This document shows positions 8,171 to 17,364 of a stretch of DNA of 64,000 nucleotides, piece by piece. The translations under genes and the position numbers were made by a program. Position 1 is the first letter of the stretch. The number at the start of each line of letters is the position of its first letter. This DNA is from an uncultured Collinsella sp. GTDB lineage: Bacteria; Actinomycetota; Coriobacteriia; Coriobacteriales; Coriobacteriaceae. The stretch is from contig CAUCLI010000002.1 of NCBI GenBank assembly GCA_958443615.1, positions 1 to 64,000 of the forward strand, written 5' to 3'. The notes under the pieces were generated by a model. That model was not told where the DNA came from and did not search any database. It saw only the letters and a list, made by a program, of their open reading frames with translations.

Positions 8171-8556
8171 CGGACGCGTTCATTGGGGGCCTCGCCCCGA
8201 TGCCGGCGATCTCTATTTCCGCCTGGACACCATCTCCACGCCTTCCGGCGTCTCATGCGGCACGCTCCATCTGAGCCTCGAATGCCGCCGTTACTCAGTG
8301 TACGCGCCGCGGCACCGTTTCATTCGTGCGCTTTTGATGGCACACACCTTTCGCATCCGCCTGAGAACGCGGCTCCAATCAACCGGCGCCGCACCAGGCA
8401 AAGCGGAGCCGGATACCACCGCGCGCTCAGAGCATCGTGCGTGTAATGTCGAAAAAAACGCGATGATAACGCTTCAATTTCGACATTACACGCACGGAAG
8501 ACGTCGCCTAGTTGAGCACATAGAGACGTTGCGCGGCGATGCGCGGGGCCCGTCGG
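8171..8556. other. Non-coding gap with a 19-bp perfect inverted repeat
   Basis: About 390 bases between the patatin gene and the start of the RGG gene hold no convincing gene. Positions 8436-8454 and 8478-8496 are perfect 19-bp inverted copies beginning CGTGCGTGTAATG, with a 23-base spacer. No T run follows on either strand, so it is not a standard terminator; a binding site or a small palindromic repeat is more likely. Confidence 0.7.
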
Positions 8557-9402
8557 CTATGCCAGATAGCGCTCCACGTCCGCAAGCCGTGCCTCACCGT
8601 CGCGGCGACCCACCTGGTAAATCCGCTCCAAGACCTCCGGGTCCTTCACCGCGATCGGCGCCTTGACCGACTCGCTCGGGCGGATGACGAACGCCTTCCC
8701 ATCGCGCTCGAGGCGAGCCACCTCCTCGAGCTGGGCGTTGTAGCGCTCATGGCGGTTGGCCAGCAATTCAACGAGCTTGGGGTACCTGCGCAGCGTCAAG
8801 CGCAGCAGCGGCATGAGACCGTTCGGCTCTTTGACGAAGCCAGCCGGCTGCGTGAGGACGATGACGTTGCGATCGTAGCCGTGCGCCATCATCCATGCGG
8901 CCGGGATCGAGTCGGCGATGCCCCCGTCGAGCAACTTTCGGCCCCCAAGTTCGACGGGACGCGCCAGCATCGGCACGGACGCGGAGGCGCGGATCCAGTC
9001 GAGGTCTTCCTCGTCGCCGCGCTCGATGTCGTGATATATGGGCTCGCCCGTCTCGATGTCCGTGCAGACGGCGGTGAAGCGCATGGGGTTGCGCTGCAGC
9101 TCATCCGTATCGAAGGGGTCAAGTTCGAGGGGCACCGTTCGATATGCGAAGTCGATGCTATAGAGGTCGCCGGTCCGGACGAGCGTCTTGAGGCTCGCGT
9201 AACGCGGGTCGGCGCAGAAGCGCTTGTTGTAGCGGATCGCGCGCCCGATCTGCCTCGACTTGATGTTCACGCCGAATGCGGCGCCCGCGGACACGCCCAC
9301 GGCATGGTCGAACTCGATGCCATGTTCCATGAACACGTCGAGCACGCCGGCCGTGTACAGGCCGCGCATGCCGCCGCCCTCAAGAACAAGCCCCGCAGTC
9401 AT
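8557..9402 (-). CDS. Patatin-like phospholipase/acylhydrolase
   Basis: The 281-residue protein begins at ATG 9402 (MTAGLVLEGGGMRG), which puts the oxyanion-hole motif GGGMRG near the N-terminus, as in the family. The nucleophile elbow is GVSAG near residue 38 and the catalytic Asp lies in LDGGIADS. Patatin-like enzymes hydrolyse acyl esters of lipids with a Ser-Asp dyad. No signal peptide is seen, so it should be cytoplasmic or membrane-associated. This matches the YjjU-type bacterial subfamily. The substrate is unknown. The codons upstream of 9402 do not resemble the family. Confidence 0.9.
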   Translation of the reverse strand: MTAGLVLEGGGMRGLYTAGVLDVFMEHGIEFDHAVGVSAGAAFGVNIKSRQIGRAIRYNKRFCADPRYASLKTLVRTGDLYSIDFAYRTVPLELDPFDTDELQRNPMRFTAVCTDIETGEPIYHDIERGDEEDLDWIRASASVPMLARPVELGGRKLLDGGIADSIPAAWMMAHGYDRNVIVLTQPAGFVKEPNGLMPLLRLTLRRYPKLVELLANRHERYNAQLEEVARLERDGKAFVIRPSESVKAPIAVKDPEVLERIYQVGRRDGEARLADVERYLA

Positions 9403-9572
9403 TCCGCTCACGCTCCCATCGAACCATCGTCGATGGGCAATTCTACGCCTTCCATAAGGGGGCGTGAGGCGCGCGATGTACCACCGCGGCCAATTATTCA
9501 TGGAGGATGGGGCGCGCGATCCGCGCCCGCCCCAATTGCTCCGATGCGCGATCCGCGCCCGCCTCCAACTGC

Positions 9573-10385
9573 TCAGCGCGGCGGGACGATGCAGTCGTAG
9601 CGAATGGCCTTGCCGGCGATGCTGTGGCTCGGCTTGACCCCGGCGAGATGCGGGCCCTTCACCGGGCGCTTGATCACGATCTTGCGCGGACGCGCTGACA
9701 GGGCGGCGTCCAATAGGGATTCCTCGTCCATCGGGTCGGTCGGGCATTCGAGCCCGTGAATGAGCTGGAACTTCTTCTTCACCGCCGCGCTCTTCGTGCG
9801 GCCCGGGAACATGGGGTCGAGGTAGACCACGTCGGGTCGCGCTTCCGGTTCGGCGCCGAGCGCACAGAGCGCGACGCGGCTGTCGCCCGCGACCAGCCTC
9901 ATGCGGGCGACGATTGGGCCGAGAGCCCCATGCGCGGCGGCGCGCGCCAACGCGTCTTCCAACAGCACGGCGATCACAGGGTCGGCCTCGCAGAGCGTCA
10001 CCTCGAAGCCCGCCGCGGCGAGCAGCAGGGAGTCCTCGCCGAGGCCCGCCGTCGCGTCGACCGCACGCGGGTGCTCCACGCCCTTCACGCGCGCCGCCTT
10101 GACGAGCATCTCGCGCTGCAGCGCCCCCTGCTTGATGCGCGGGAGCATCTCGGTGAAATCGGGCTTGAGCTCCATGCCGTCGCGCAAGAGGGAAAGGCCG
10201 TCGCGCGCGACCTTGAGATACAGCCTGCCGGGCGCGGGCGCGAACCCATCGGCCGGCTCATCGCCCGCGGCGGTCTCCAGCGCAGCCCCCAGACGCCCCG
10301 ACAACACTTCTGCACGCGCGATCGATGCCGCGTCCGTACAGAGGACCTCCACGGCGGCGCGGCCCTGTCGGCCAGCCCGCGTCAT
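9573..10385 (-). CDS. rsmJ: 16S rRNA (guanine1516-N2)-methyltransferase RsmJ-like
   Basis: The product of 270 residues has the SAM-binding segment DATAGLGEDSLLLA and the catalytic-type motif YLDPMFP, both characteristic of RsmJ, which methylates G1516 of 16S rRNA. The ATG at 10385 overlaps the stop of the upstream membrane protein gene in an ATGA junction, so translation is coupled. The C-terminal segment with IAGKAIRYD is typical. RsmJ is best known from proteobacteria, so the exact target here is inferred. Confidence 0.85.
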   Translation of the reverse strand: MTRAGRQGRAAVEVLCTDAASIARAEVLSGRLGAALETAAGDEPADGFAPAPGRLYLKVARDGLSLLRDGMELKPDFTEMLPRIKQGALQREMLVKAARVKGVEHPRAVDATAGLGEDSLLLAAAGFEVTLCEADPVIAVLLEDALARAAAHGALGPIVARMRLVAGDSRVALCALGAEPEARPDVVYLDPMFPGRTKSAAVKKKFQLIHGLECPTDPMDEESLLDAALSARPRKIVIKRPVKGPHLAGVKPSHSIAGKAIRYDCIVPPR

Positions 10386-11344
10386 GCCTTGCCCCCGCCC
10401 TTGACGGCGTCCGTCACGCGACGGCGTACCTTGCGAGGGTTGAGCGAGGAGGCGGCGGCGGGAATATCGATATCCATGCCGAGCAGGATCTTCGCCATCC
10501 AGAAGTAAAAGAACAGGACCAACAGCGGGATGAGGCAGGAGGTCACGAGCATGACCGCCAGGGACTCGATGAACTGGTTGAGCGACTCCTGTGCGCCCTC
10601 GGCGGCGCTCGCGATGCCGCCGGTCACGGTGTCGATGGCCCCTTGGAAGAAGCCGAGGATACCACCCTCGTCCTTCTTGCCCTCCTCCGTCTCGGCCTCG
10701 GCCGCACCCTCGGCAAGCGCCTCGGCCGACTCGACCGATTGCTGCAGGGAGGTATCGTACATGTCGTCGATCCGGTTGGTCACCCACGAGCTCGTGGGGA
10801 TTGCCAAAAGCAGCACCGCGCCGATCGCGGCGAATTTGAGTCCGAGGCGCAGCGGGGCGGCGGACCAGCGCGCACGCCCGTACGCCCACACGAAGCCGAT
10901 GATGCACGCGACCGCAAGCGGCAGCACGATGCCCAGCGCCACGCCGCTGAAGATGCTGATGAGGTACTTCTCCAAGAACAACGCGGCGAGCACGATGAGG
11001 AAGCCCGTGCTCAGGTCCATGAGCTTGTCCGCGATGGGCGACCCCGCGTCACCCGGGATGGCCGAGATGAGCGCCGAGGCGCCCGCGGACCCCGCCGTGA
11101 GCGTGAGCACGTTGTCGATCTTCTCATCGATGGTGGCGATCACCCCGGCATGCGCCTCGGGCGAGGAGAAATGCGGGGCGAGCCCGAACACGAGCACGGC
11201 GATGAGGGCGACGAGCACCGCGGTGACGATGCCGCGCGTGCGCGCATCGGGGCCGAACGTGCCGTCATCCCGGCAGTCGACCGCCCGGTCGCCCATGGGC
11301 GCCATGTCCCGCAAGCCGCCCTGCACTCGTTCGAGATCGTTCAT
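10382..11344 (-). CDS. Multi-pass membrane protein of unknown function
   Basis: I do not recognise this 320-residue protein. Five or six hydrophobic segments are visible, at about residues 40-60, 108-125, 130-150, 165-185 and 265-290. Between the last two is an acidic loop (about residues 200-230, AEALAEGAAEAETEEGKKDEGG) and an amphipathic segment. The C-terminus is basic. The start at 11344 (MNDLERVQGG) follows GAGG. It ends in a 4-base overlap with rsmJ. There is no motif that would support a transport or enzyme assignment. Confidence 0.75.
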   Translation of the reverse strand: MNDLERVQGGLRDMAPMGDRAVDCRDDGTFGPDARTRGIVTAVLVALIAVLVFGLAPHFSSPEAHAGVIATIDEKIDNVLTLTAGSAGASALISAIPGDAGSPIADKLMDLSTGFLIVLAALFLEKYLISIFSGVALGIVLPLAVACIIGFVWAYGRARWSAAPLRLGLKFAAIGAVLLLAIPTSSWVTNRIDDMYDTSLQQSVESAEALAEGAAEAETEEGKKDEGGILGFFQGAIDTVTGGIASAAEGAQESLNQFIESLAVMLVTSCLIPLLVLFFYFWMAKILLGMDIDIPAAASSLNPRKVRRRVTDAVKGGGKA

Positions 11345-11462
11345 GGTGGAACCTCGCAATCACGCGTCGTCGTCACCCGCCATTTTAACAGTCGCCCCGC
11401 CTCCTTCCGGAAAGCGGGGCAACTGCCATGAACGCGCCGATGCGCGACGATGTGGACCGGGG

Positions 11463-12494
11463 TTACGCGCGGTCGGCGACCTCGAGGACGAATCGCTCGG
11501 TCTTCTCCCACCCGATGCACGGGTCGGTGATCGACTTGCCGTACACGCCGCCATCGACGGGTTGGTTGCCGTCCTCCAGATAGCTCTCAACCATGAAACC
11601 GCGGACGATGCCGTTCACCGCCTCGTTGCGACGGCAGGAATCGAGCACCTCCTTGGCGATGCGCAGCTGCTCGAGCGGCCGCTTGCCGGAGTTGTCATGG
11701 TTGCAGTCGACCACCACGCCGGGATTGGCGTAGCCCGCCTCAGGCGTGTAGCGCTCGGCGAGGCGCTCGAGATGCTCGTAGTGGTAGTTGGGGTAGGTGC
11801 GCCCATCGAGGCCGATGTACCCGCGCAGCACGGCGTGGGCGAGCGGGTTGCCGGGCGTCTCGACCTCCCAGTTGCGATAGATGAAGCCCTGCTCTGCCTG
11901 GGCCGCGTAGATGGAGTTGAGCATGACGCTCGTGGAGCCGGCGGTGGGGTTCTTCATGCCCACGGGCACCGAGATGCCGGAGGCGACCAGGCGATGCTCT
12001 TGGTTCTCCACCGAGCGCGCGCCCACCGCCACGTAGGACAGCAGGTCGACGAGGTATTGGTAGTTCGTCGGGTAGAGCATCTCATCGGCGGTGAAGAAAC
12101 CGGTCTCCTCGATCACACGCAGATGCATGCGGCGGATCGCCTTGACACCCTCGAGCAGGTCGTCGCCGGCCTCCGGGTCGGGGTTGTGGAGCAGGCCCTT
12201 GTAGCCGGTGCCCTTGGTACGCGGCTTGTTGGTGTAGACGCGCGGGATGATGACCAGGCGGTCGCTCACGCGCTCCTGCAGCGCGGCGAGGCGGGTCATG
12301 TAGTCGAGCACGGAGTCCTCGCGGTCGGCCGAGCAGGGGCCGATGATGAGCACGCGGCGGTCATCCTCGCCGCGGAAAATCGCAGCGACCTCCGCGTCGA
12401 AGGCGCGCTTGGCCTCGACCAGGTCGGAACGGAGGGGCATCTCCTCGCGGATGTCCTTGGGGATGGGAAGCAGACGCTTGAAATGCATGGACAT
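11463..12494 (-). CDS. aroG: 3-deoxy-7-phosphoheptulonate (DAHP) synthase, AroG-type
   Basis: This enzyme condenses phosphoenolpyruvate and erythrose 4-phosphate in the first step of the shikimate pathway. The 343 residues cover the full type I alpha class. Recognisable parts are IGPCSADREDSVLDY, the PRTKGTGYKGL segment (PEP and metal binding), GARSVENQEHR, and VVDCNHDNSGKRP. A good ribosome site (AAGGAG) lies five bases from the ATG. Which aromatic amino acid inhibits it cannot be read with confidence. A large imperfect inverted repeat at 12750-12883 lies upstream and could be part of its leader. Confidence 0.95.
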   Translation of the reverse strand: MSMHFKRLLPIPKDIREEMPLRSDLVEAKRAFDAEVAAIFRGEDDRRVLIIGPCSADREDSVLDYMTRLAALQERVSDRLVIIPRVYTNKPRTKGTGYKGLLHNPDPEAGDDLLEGVKAIRRMHLRVIEETGFFTADEMLYPTNYQYLVDLLSYVAVGARSVENQEHRLVASGISVPVGMKNPTAGSTSVMLNSIYAAQAEQGFIYRNWEVETPGNPLAHAVLRGYIGLDGRTYPNYHYEHLERLAERYTPEAGYANPGVVVDCNHDNSGKRPLEQLRIAKEVLDSCRRNEAVNGIVRGFMVESYLEDGNQPVDGGVYGKSITDPCIGWEKTERFVLEVADRA

Positions 12495-12894
12495 GGGGGC
12501 TCCTTACGGGTCGGGCGGCGGTCGGGGCGGCGCCGGACGATGCGCGATGGGCGAGGCATCGGATGGCGCGGGTCGGCGGGAACCGGGTCGCCGGGCGACC
12601 GCATCTGGCGGTCAGGTTCGTTGGGGAGATTATCGCGCCCGCGACGCGAAGACGGGCTGTTGATGAAACGATTTAACCTACGCGTCATGCGCGGCGTCCC
12701 GGCGCATCGATGGGACGTCCGGCCATTGACGGGCGAGCCCGCCGTCTACGCGAGGAAGTTCTGCCGCAGTTTTCAGCGACCTCGCGAGTAGCCATTATTA
12801 AGGCAACTGCTTTACCTGCGGTTACGATGAGGCTAATCGGCCGTCTACTCGCGAATGCGCCAGAAACTGCGGCAAAACCTCGCCCGAACTTAGA
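12495..12894. repeat. Non-coding gap with a long imperfect inverted repeat (12750-12883)
   Basis: The 400-base gap between aroG and coaX holds no gene that I can support. From 12750 to 12791 and from 12843 to 12883 there are inverted, imperfect copies containing TGCCGCAGTTT and TCGCGAGTAG. The unit GCCGTCTAC also occurs directly at 12741 and 12840. Together these would give an extended hairpin of about 135 bases. It may be a small palindromic insertion, the end of the coaX transcript, or a leader for aroG. Confidence 0.6.
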
Positions 12895-13677
12895 TCAGCG
12901 GCGGTTGGCGCGCCAGATATGCCATAGCCCGCGGAGAGTGAGCGCCTCGTCGACGGTCGCGTCGCGAGCGATCAAGGCGGACACCTGCAAAGCCCCATCT
13001 CCCGTCAAAACAACGGGGGCCTCGCACCCAAGCTCCCCCATAACGGCGTCGAGCAGGCCGTCGATGCGCGCCGCCTCGCCCAGCACCACGCCGGACTGCA
13101 TCGCCGCGCGCGTGCTGCGCCCGATCACGCGCTCCGGGGCGCGCAGCTCGATCATGGGCAGGCGCGCGGCAGCCGCGGTGAGCGAGCGGGCGCCCAAGGC
13201 GACCCCGGGCGCGATGATGCCGCCCGCGAAAGCGCCGGATTCATCCACCACCTCGATGTTGGTGGTCGTCCCCAAATCGACCACCACGACCGGGGACCCG
13301 TATGCCTCGCGCGCGGCGACGGCGTCTGCCACGCGGTCGGAGCCGACCTCGGACGGATCGTCGTAGCGCATGCGGATGCCCGTCTTGAGCCCCGGTCCGA
13401 CCACATAGGGACGGACGCCGCACAGCTTGCCGAGCGCCGCGCGCCACACATCCCCCAAACTCGGCACCACGCAGGACAAGATGGCGGAGGCGGGATCCGG
13501 GGCGTCGAGCATGTCGAGTGCGCGGGCAGCCTGGGCCCACGCCTCGTCCGCCGTGAGGCGGTCGGCCGTCGTGACCTCCCATGTGCCGACCAGCTCACCC
13601 TCGGCGAACACGCCGAACTTGGTGACGGTGTTGCCAACGTCGACCGCCAGCAGGTCGCAGTTCACGCCCTCGCCCAT
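12895..13677 (-). CDS. coaX: Type III pantothenate kinase
   Basis: CoaX phosphorylates pantothenate in the first committed step of coenzyme A synthesis. The 260-residue protein carries the ASKHA phosphate-1 motif DVGNTVTKFG at about residue 13, the GSDRVAD pantothenate-binding segment, and the DLGTTTNIEVV and GGIIAPGV motifs. GGAGGG precedes the ATG. It is transcribed away from the OPT transporter gene at 13793. Confidence 0.95.
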   Translation of the reverse strand: MGEGVNCDLLAVDVGNTVTKFGVFAEGELVGTWEVTTADRLTADEAWAQAARALDMLDAPDPASAILSCVVPSLGDVWRAALGKLCGVRPYVVGPGLKTGIRMRYDDPSEVGSDRVADAVAAREAYGSPVVVVDLGTTTNIEVVDESGAFAGGIIAPGVALGARSLTAAAARLPMIELRAPERVIGRSTRAAMQSGVVLGEAARIDGLLDAVMGELGCEAPVVLTGDGALQVSALIARDATVDEALTLRGLWHIWRANRR

Positions 13678-13792
13678 GTTCCCTCCGTATTTCTCCGCTC
13701 GCGTTCGCTCGTTCGAGCTTACACTATAGCGGTCCTAATGCCGTAACCCGACTTCCCGCCTGAGGGGGAGCGGATATACGAAGGAGCTACAA

Positions 13793-15544
13793 ATGAGTTC
13801 TCTGAACCAGCGCGCGCCGTGGCGCGGGCGGCCCGGCGCCATCGACGCGTGGCGCGGGCAGATCAGTGCCGCCGGTATCCTCATCGGCTGCATCGGCTGC
13901 GTCATCATCACCGCATCTTCCGTTTACACGGCCCTCAAGATGGGCGCCCTGCCCTGGCCGACCATCTTCACCTCGATCACCGCGCTGGTCCTGCTGCGCG
14001 CGGCGGGCCGCACGAGCCTGAACGAGGCGAACGTCACCCAGATCATCATGTCAGCCGGCTCCATGGTCGCCGGTGGCCTGGCCTTCACCATCCCCGGCGT
14101 ATGGATGCTCGGCCTCGACGCGGAGCTGAGCTGGATCGAGATCGGCGGCGTGGCACTTGCCGGCACGCTGCTCGGCCTGGCGTGCACGGCGCTGATCCGC
14201 CGCCGTTTCGTCGAGGAATCCGACCTCGAATATCCCATCGGCACCGCCGCCGCGGAGACGCTCATGGCGAGCCGCGCGGGCGGCGCCACGGGCAAGCGGC
14301 TCTTCGGGTCCATGGCGGCAGCCGGCGCCTGGTGCGCCCTGCGCGACGTGGCGGGCGTCGTCCCCACCATGATCGGGGCGCTGCCCATACCCGGCGTGGC
14401 CTTCGGCATCTACAACTCGCCCATGCTGCTGTCGGTGGGATTCCTGGTGGGCGGCGCCGCCGTGGCGTTTTGGCTGGCAGGCGGGCTCATCGCGAATTTC
14501 GGCATCATCGTGGGCGGAAGCTCCGCGGGGCTCTGGGACGTCGCGACCGCCCAGGGTATCGTGTCGAGCCTCGGCATGGGCCTCATGATGGGCTCGGGCA
14601 TCGGCGTCGTGGTGCGCGACATCCTTCCCGGCGCGATTCGGGGCGCCCGCGCGAAAGCGCACGACGTCCGCGCCGTAAGTGACGCCGGCGGGGATGGCGC
14701 CAAGGTGCGCCGGGGCCTCGGCAGACTCGATGCGGGCGTGCTCGCGTTGCTCGTCGCCGCGGCAGCGCTGCTCATCTGCCTCGTGCTCGCCCTCCCTCCG
14801 CTCACATGCATCGTCGTGGTCGCCCTCGCGTTCGTCACCACCATCATGAGCGCGCAGTCGGTTGGCCAGACGGGCATCGACCCCATGGAGATCTTCGGGC
14901 TCATCGTGTTGCTCATCGTCGCGGCGATGGGTGAATCCGACCAGGTCAGGCTCTTCTTCGTCGCCGGCGTCGTCGCGGTGGCATGCGGGCTCGCGGGCGA
15001 CGTCATGAGCGATTTCAAGACCGGCAAGATCTTGGGCACCGACCCGCGCGCCATGTGGGTCGGCCAGGCCGTCGGCGCCCTGCTCGGCACCGTGGTGTCC
15101 GTCGCCGTGATGTGCGCCCTGCTCAACGCCTACGGCGCCGAGGCGTTCGGCCCCGGGAGGCTCTTCGTGTCCGCCCAGGCGAGCGTCGTGGCGACCATGG
15201 TGTCGGGCATCCCCAGCGTCGGGGCATTCGGAATCGGGCTTGCCGCAGGGGTCGCCCTGTATTGCCTCGGCATCCCGTCCATGATGCTCGGGCTCGGCGT
15301 GTACCTGCCGTTCTACATGACGCTCTCCGCCTCGCTCGGCGCGTTGGCGAAGGTCGCCTACGACCGCGTCGCCACCGAGCGCCAAGGGCGAGGTTCCGCC
15401 GACGCGGCGGCGGAAAGCACCGGCGAGGCGGAGACCTCCCATGAGGAATCAGGCATCATCGTCGCCTCCGGCGTGCTTGGAGGCGAATCGATCGTCGGCG
15501 TGATCATCGCGCTCGCGTCCGTGGCCACGGGCCTTCTGGGATAA
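13793..15544 (+). CDS. OPT family oligopeptide transporter
   Basis: The 583-residue protein has about 14 hydrophobic segments and a hydrophilic C-terminal insertion near residue 540-560. The N-terminal portion (GCIGCVIITASSVYTALKMG, NEANVTQIIMSAG) and the EYPIGTAAAETLMA segment are typical of the bacterial OPT/YSL family. Members import peptides or metal chelates by proton coupling. The ATG lies behind AAGGAG. The substrate cannot be told from the sequence. The gene stands alone on the plus strand, divergent from coaX. Confidence 0.9.
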   Translation: MSSLNQRAPWRGRPGAIDAWRGQISAAGILIGCIGCVIITASSVYTALKMGALPWPTIFTSITALVLLRAAGRTSLNEANVTQIIMSAGSMVAGGLAFTIPGVWMLGLDAELSWIEIGGVALAGTLLGLACTALIRRRFVEESDLEYPIGTAAAETLMASRAGGATGKRLFGSMAAAGAWCALRDVAGVVPTMIGALPIPGVAFGIYNSPMLLSVGFLVGGAAVAFWLAGGLIANFGIIVGGSSAGLWDVATAQGIVSSLGMGLMMGSGIGVVVRDILPGAIRGARAKAHDVRAVSDAGGDGAKVRRGLGRLDAGVLALLVAAAALLICLVLALPPLTCIVVVALAFVTTIMSAQSVGQTGIDPMEIFGLIVLLIVAAMGESDQVRLFFVAGVVAVACGLAGDVMSDFKTGKILGTDPRAMWVGQAVGALLGTVVSVAVMCALLNAYGAEAFGPGRLFVSAQASVVATMVSGIPSVGAFGIGLAAGVALYCLGIPSMMLGLGVYLPFYMTLSASLGALAKVAYDRVATERQGRGSADAAAESTGEAETSHEESGIIVASGVLGGESIVGVIIALASVATGLLG

Positions 15545-15819
15545 GCGCACCCGCATCGACCTCCCCGCGGACCGAATGTCCCGAACCGCTTATGGCGCCA
15601 TCGCGGCGAATCGCGCTTTCCGCTTTCAAGGCCGATTCGGAACCGTCCACCGAGGAGCCCCGCCCGATGGACGGCCTTCGTCTTATGCTTGGATGCATCT
15701 GAGCGCGCCGCCCGACTCCGGAGGAACCAGCGCACACGACTCCTGTCCGCATGCACGACATCTCCCCGGCCTCGGGCGATGCGCTCTTCTTGCGACCGAC
15801 CCCGTGAAAGGCACGCGTC

Positions 15820-17292
15820 ATGTGGGTTTTCGACACCACGCTCTATCAGATCTACCCCCTCGGCATGCTCGGCTGCCCCTTCGATGCGCCTGCGTTGGGC
15901 GACGAGGGAGCCGAAGCGGGCGAGCGCGAACTGCACCGAGTGCGCTCGCTCATCGATTGGGCTCCCTATCTGGGGGAACTCGGCGTCGGCGCGATTCTGC
16001 TCAACCCGGTGTTCGCCAGCGACACTCACGGCTACAACACGCGCGACCTGCGCCAGATCGACTGCCGCCTGGGCACGAACGATGATTTTGCGAGCGTGGT
16101 CGACGCACTGCACGCATGCGGCGTGCGCGTGATCGTGGACGCGGTGTTCAACCACGTGGGTCGCAACTTCTGGGCATTCCGCGATGTGCGCGAGCGCAAA
16201 TGGGACTCCCCCTACAAAGACTGGTTCCACTTGAGCTTCGACGGCGACACGCACTTCGGCGACGGTTTTTGGTACGAGGGCTGGGAGGGAAACCAGGACC
16301 TGGTCAAGCTCAATCTGCGCAATCCCGAGGTCATCGCCTATCTGCTAGACACGGTGCGCATGTGGAAGCACGAACTCGGCGTGGACGGCCTGCGACTTGA
16401 CGTGGCGTACAGCCTCGACCACGACTTCGTGCGAGCGCTTCGCGGGGTCGCGAACGAGCTGGGTGCGGAGCCCCGCTTCGACGGCGCGCCCGGCGACGGG
16501 TTCCCGCTCATCGGCGAGGTGCTGTTCGGCGACTACAACCTCATCGTCAACGATGACATGCTCGACTCCTGCACCAACTACGAGTGCTACAAGGGCCTGT
16601 ACTCGAGCTTCAACTCCATGAACATGTTCGAGATCGCACACTCGCTGCACCGGCAGTTCGGCGGCGAGCCGTGGTGCATCTACCGTGGCAAGCACCTGGT
16701 GAACTTCGCCGACAACCACGACGTTTCGCGCCTGGCGAACATCCTCACCGAGAAACGCCACCTCGCGCCCGCGTACGGCGCGCTGTTCGGCATGCCGGGC
16801 ATCCCGTGTCTGTATTACGGCAGCGAGTGGGGGCAGCTTGGAGAGAAGGGCACCGGCTACCTTGCGGACGTCGACCTGCGCCCGGCGGTCGAGGCGCCCG
16901 CAGTCGAGGCGCTCGGCACGCCTGCGCCGGGGTGGGACGGCGGCACGGCACCCAACGAGCTCACCGGCCTCATCAACCGCCTGAACCACGTGCGCCGCAA
17001 CTCACGGGCCCTATGCCACGGCGATTACCGCAACGTGGTCATCACCAACAAGCAGCTGCTGTTCGAACGTGCCGTGGGCGCCGGCGAGGGTGAACCCGCC
17101 GAGCGCGTGCTCGTGGCGGTCAATGCCGAAGATGCACCGTTCACCTTCCGTGACGGATCGCTGCAGGGGACGTTCGAGGTGATGCTCGCATGTGCCCCTG
17201 GCAGCGCCGAGCCGGACGGCGACGCGCTCGAACTCGAGGACTCGCTGGAGATACCCCCCTTCGGCACGCTGTATCTGAGGCAACGCCCCTAG
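15820..17292 (+). CDS. GH13 alpha-glucosidase/maltodextrin-type glycosidase
   Basis: This 490-residue protein is a glycoside hydrolase family 13 member. The conserved regions are DAVFNHVG (region I), GLRLDVAY with the nucleophile Asp (region II), IGEVLFGDY with the acid/base Glu (region III) and NFADNHD (region IV). No signal peptide is present, so it acts on imported oligosaccharides in the cytoplasm. AAAGG precedes the ATG. The 275 bases upstream contain no gene. Exact specificity (maltodextrins, trehalose-like or sucrose-like substrates) is unresolved. Confidence 0.92.
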   Translation: MWVFDTTLYQIYPLGMLGCPFDAPALGDEGAEAGERELHRVRSLIDWAPYLGELGVGAILLNPVFASDTHGYNTRDLRQIDCRLGTNDDFASVVDALHACGVRVIVDAVFNHVGRNFWAFRDVRERKWDSPYKDWFHLSFDGDTHFGDGFWYEGWEGNQDLVKLNLRNPEVIAYLLDTVRMWKHELGVDGLRLDVAYSLDHDFVRALRGVANELGAEPRFDGAPGDGFPLIGEVLFGDYNLIVNDDMLDSCTNYECYKGLYSSFNSMNMFEIAHSLHRQFGGEPWCIYRGKHLVNFADNHDVSRLANILTEKRHLAPAYGALFGMPGIPCLYYGSEWGQLGEKGTGYLADVDLRPAVEAPAVEALGTPAPGWDGGTAPNELTGLINRLNHVRRNSRALCHGDYRNVVITNKQLLFERAVGAGEGEPAERVLVAVNAEDAPFTFRDGSLQGTFEVMLACAPGSAEPDGDALELEDSLEIPPFGTLYLRQRP

Positions 17293-17308
17293 AGGCCGCA
17301 ACGGAGCT

Positions 17309-17342
17309 CACGGCACCGCAGCGCAACGACCGCGGTGCCGTG
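17309..17342. terminator. Hairpin between convergent glycosidase and tex genes
   Basis: CACGGCACCGC (17309-17319) pairs with GCGGTGCCGTG (17332-17342) around a 12-base loop. It lies between the two convergent stop codons. No T run follows on either strand, so its role as a terminator is tentative. Confidence 0.5.
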
Positions 17343-17364
17343 AACGCGCCGCGAAGGACAACCC

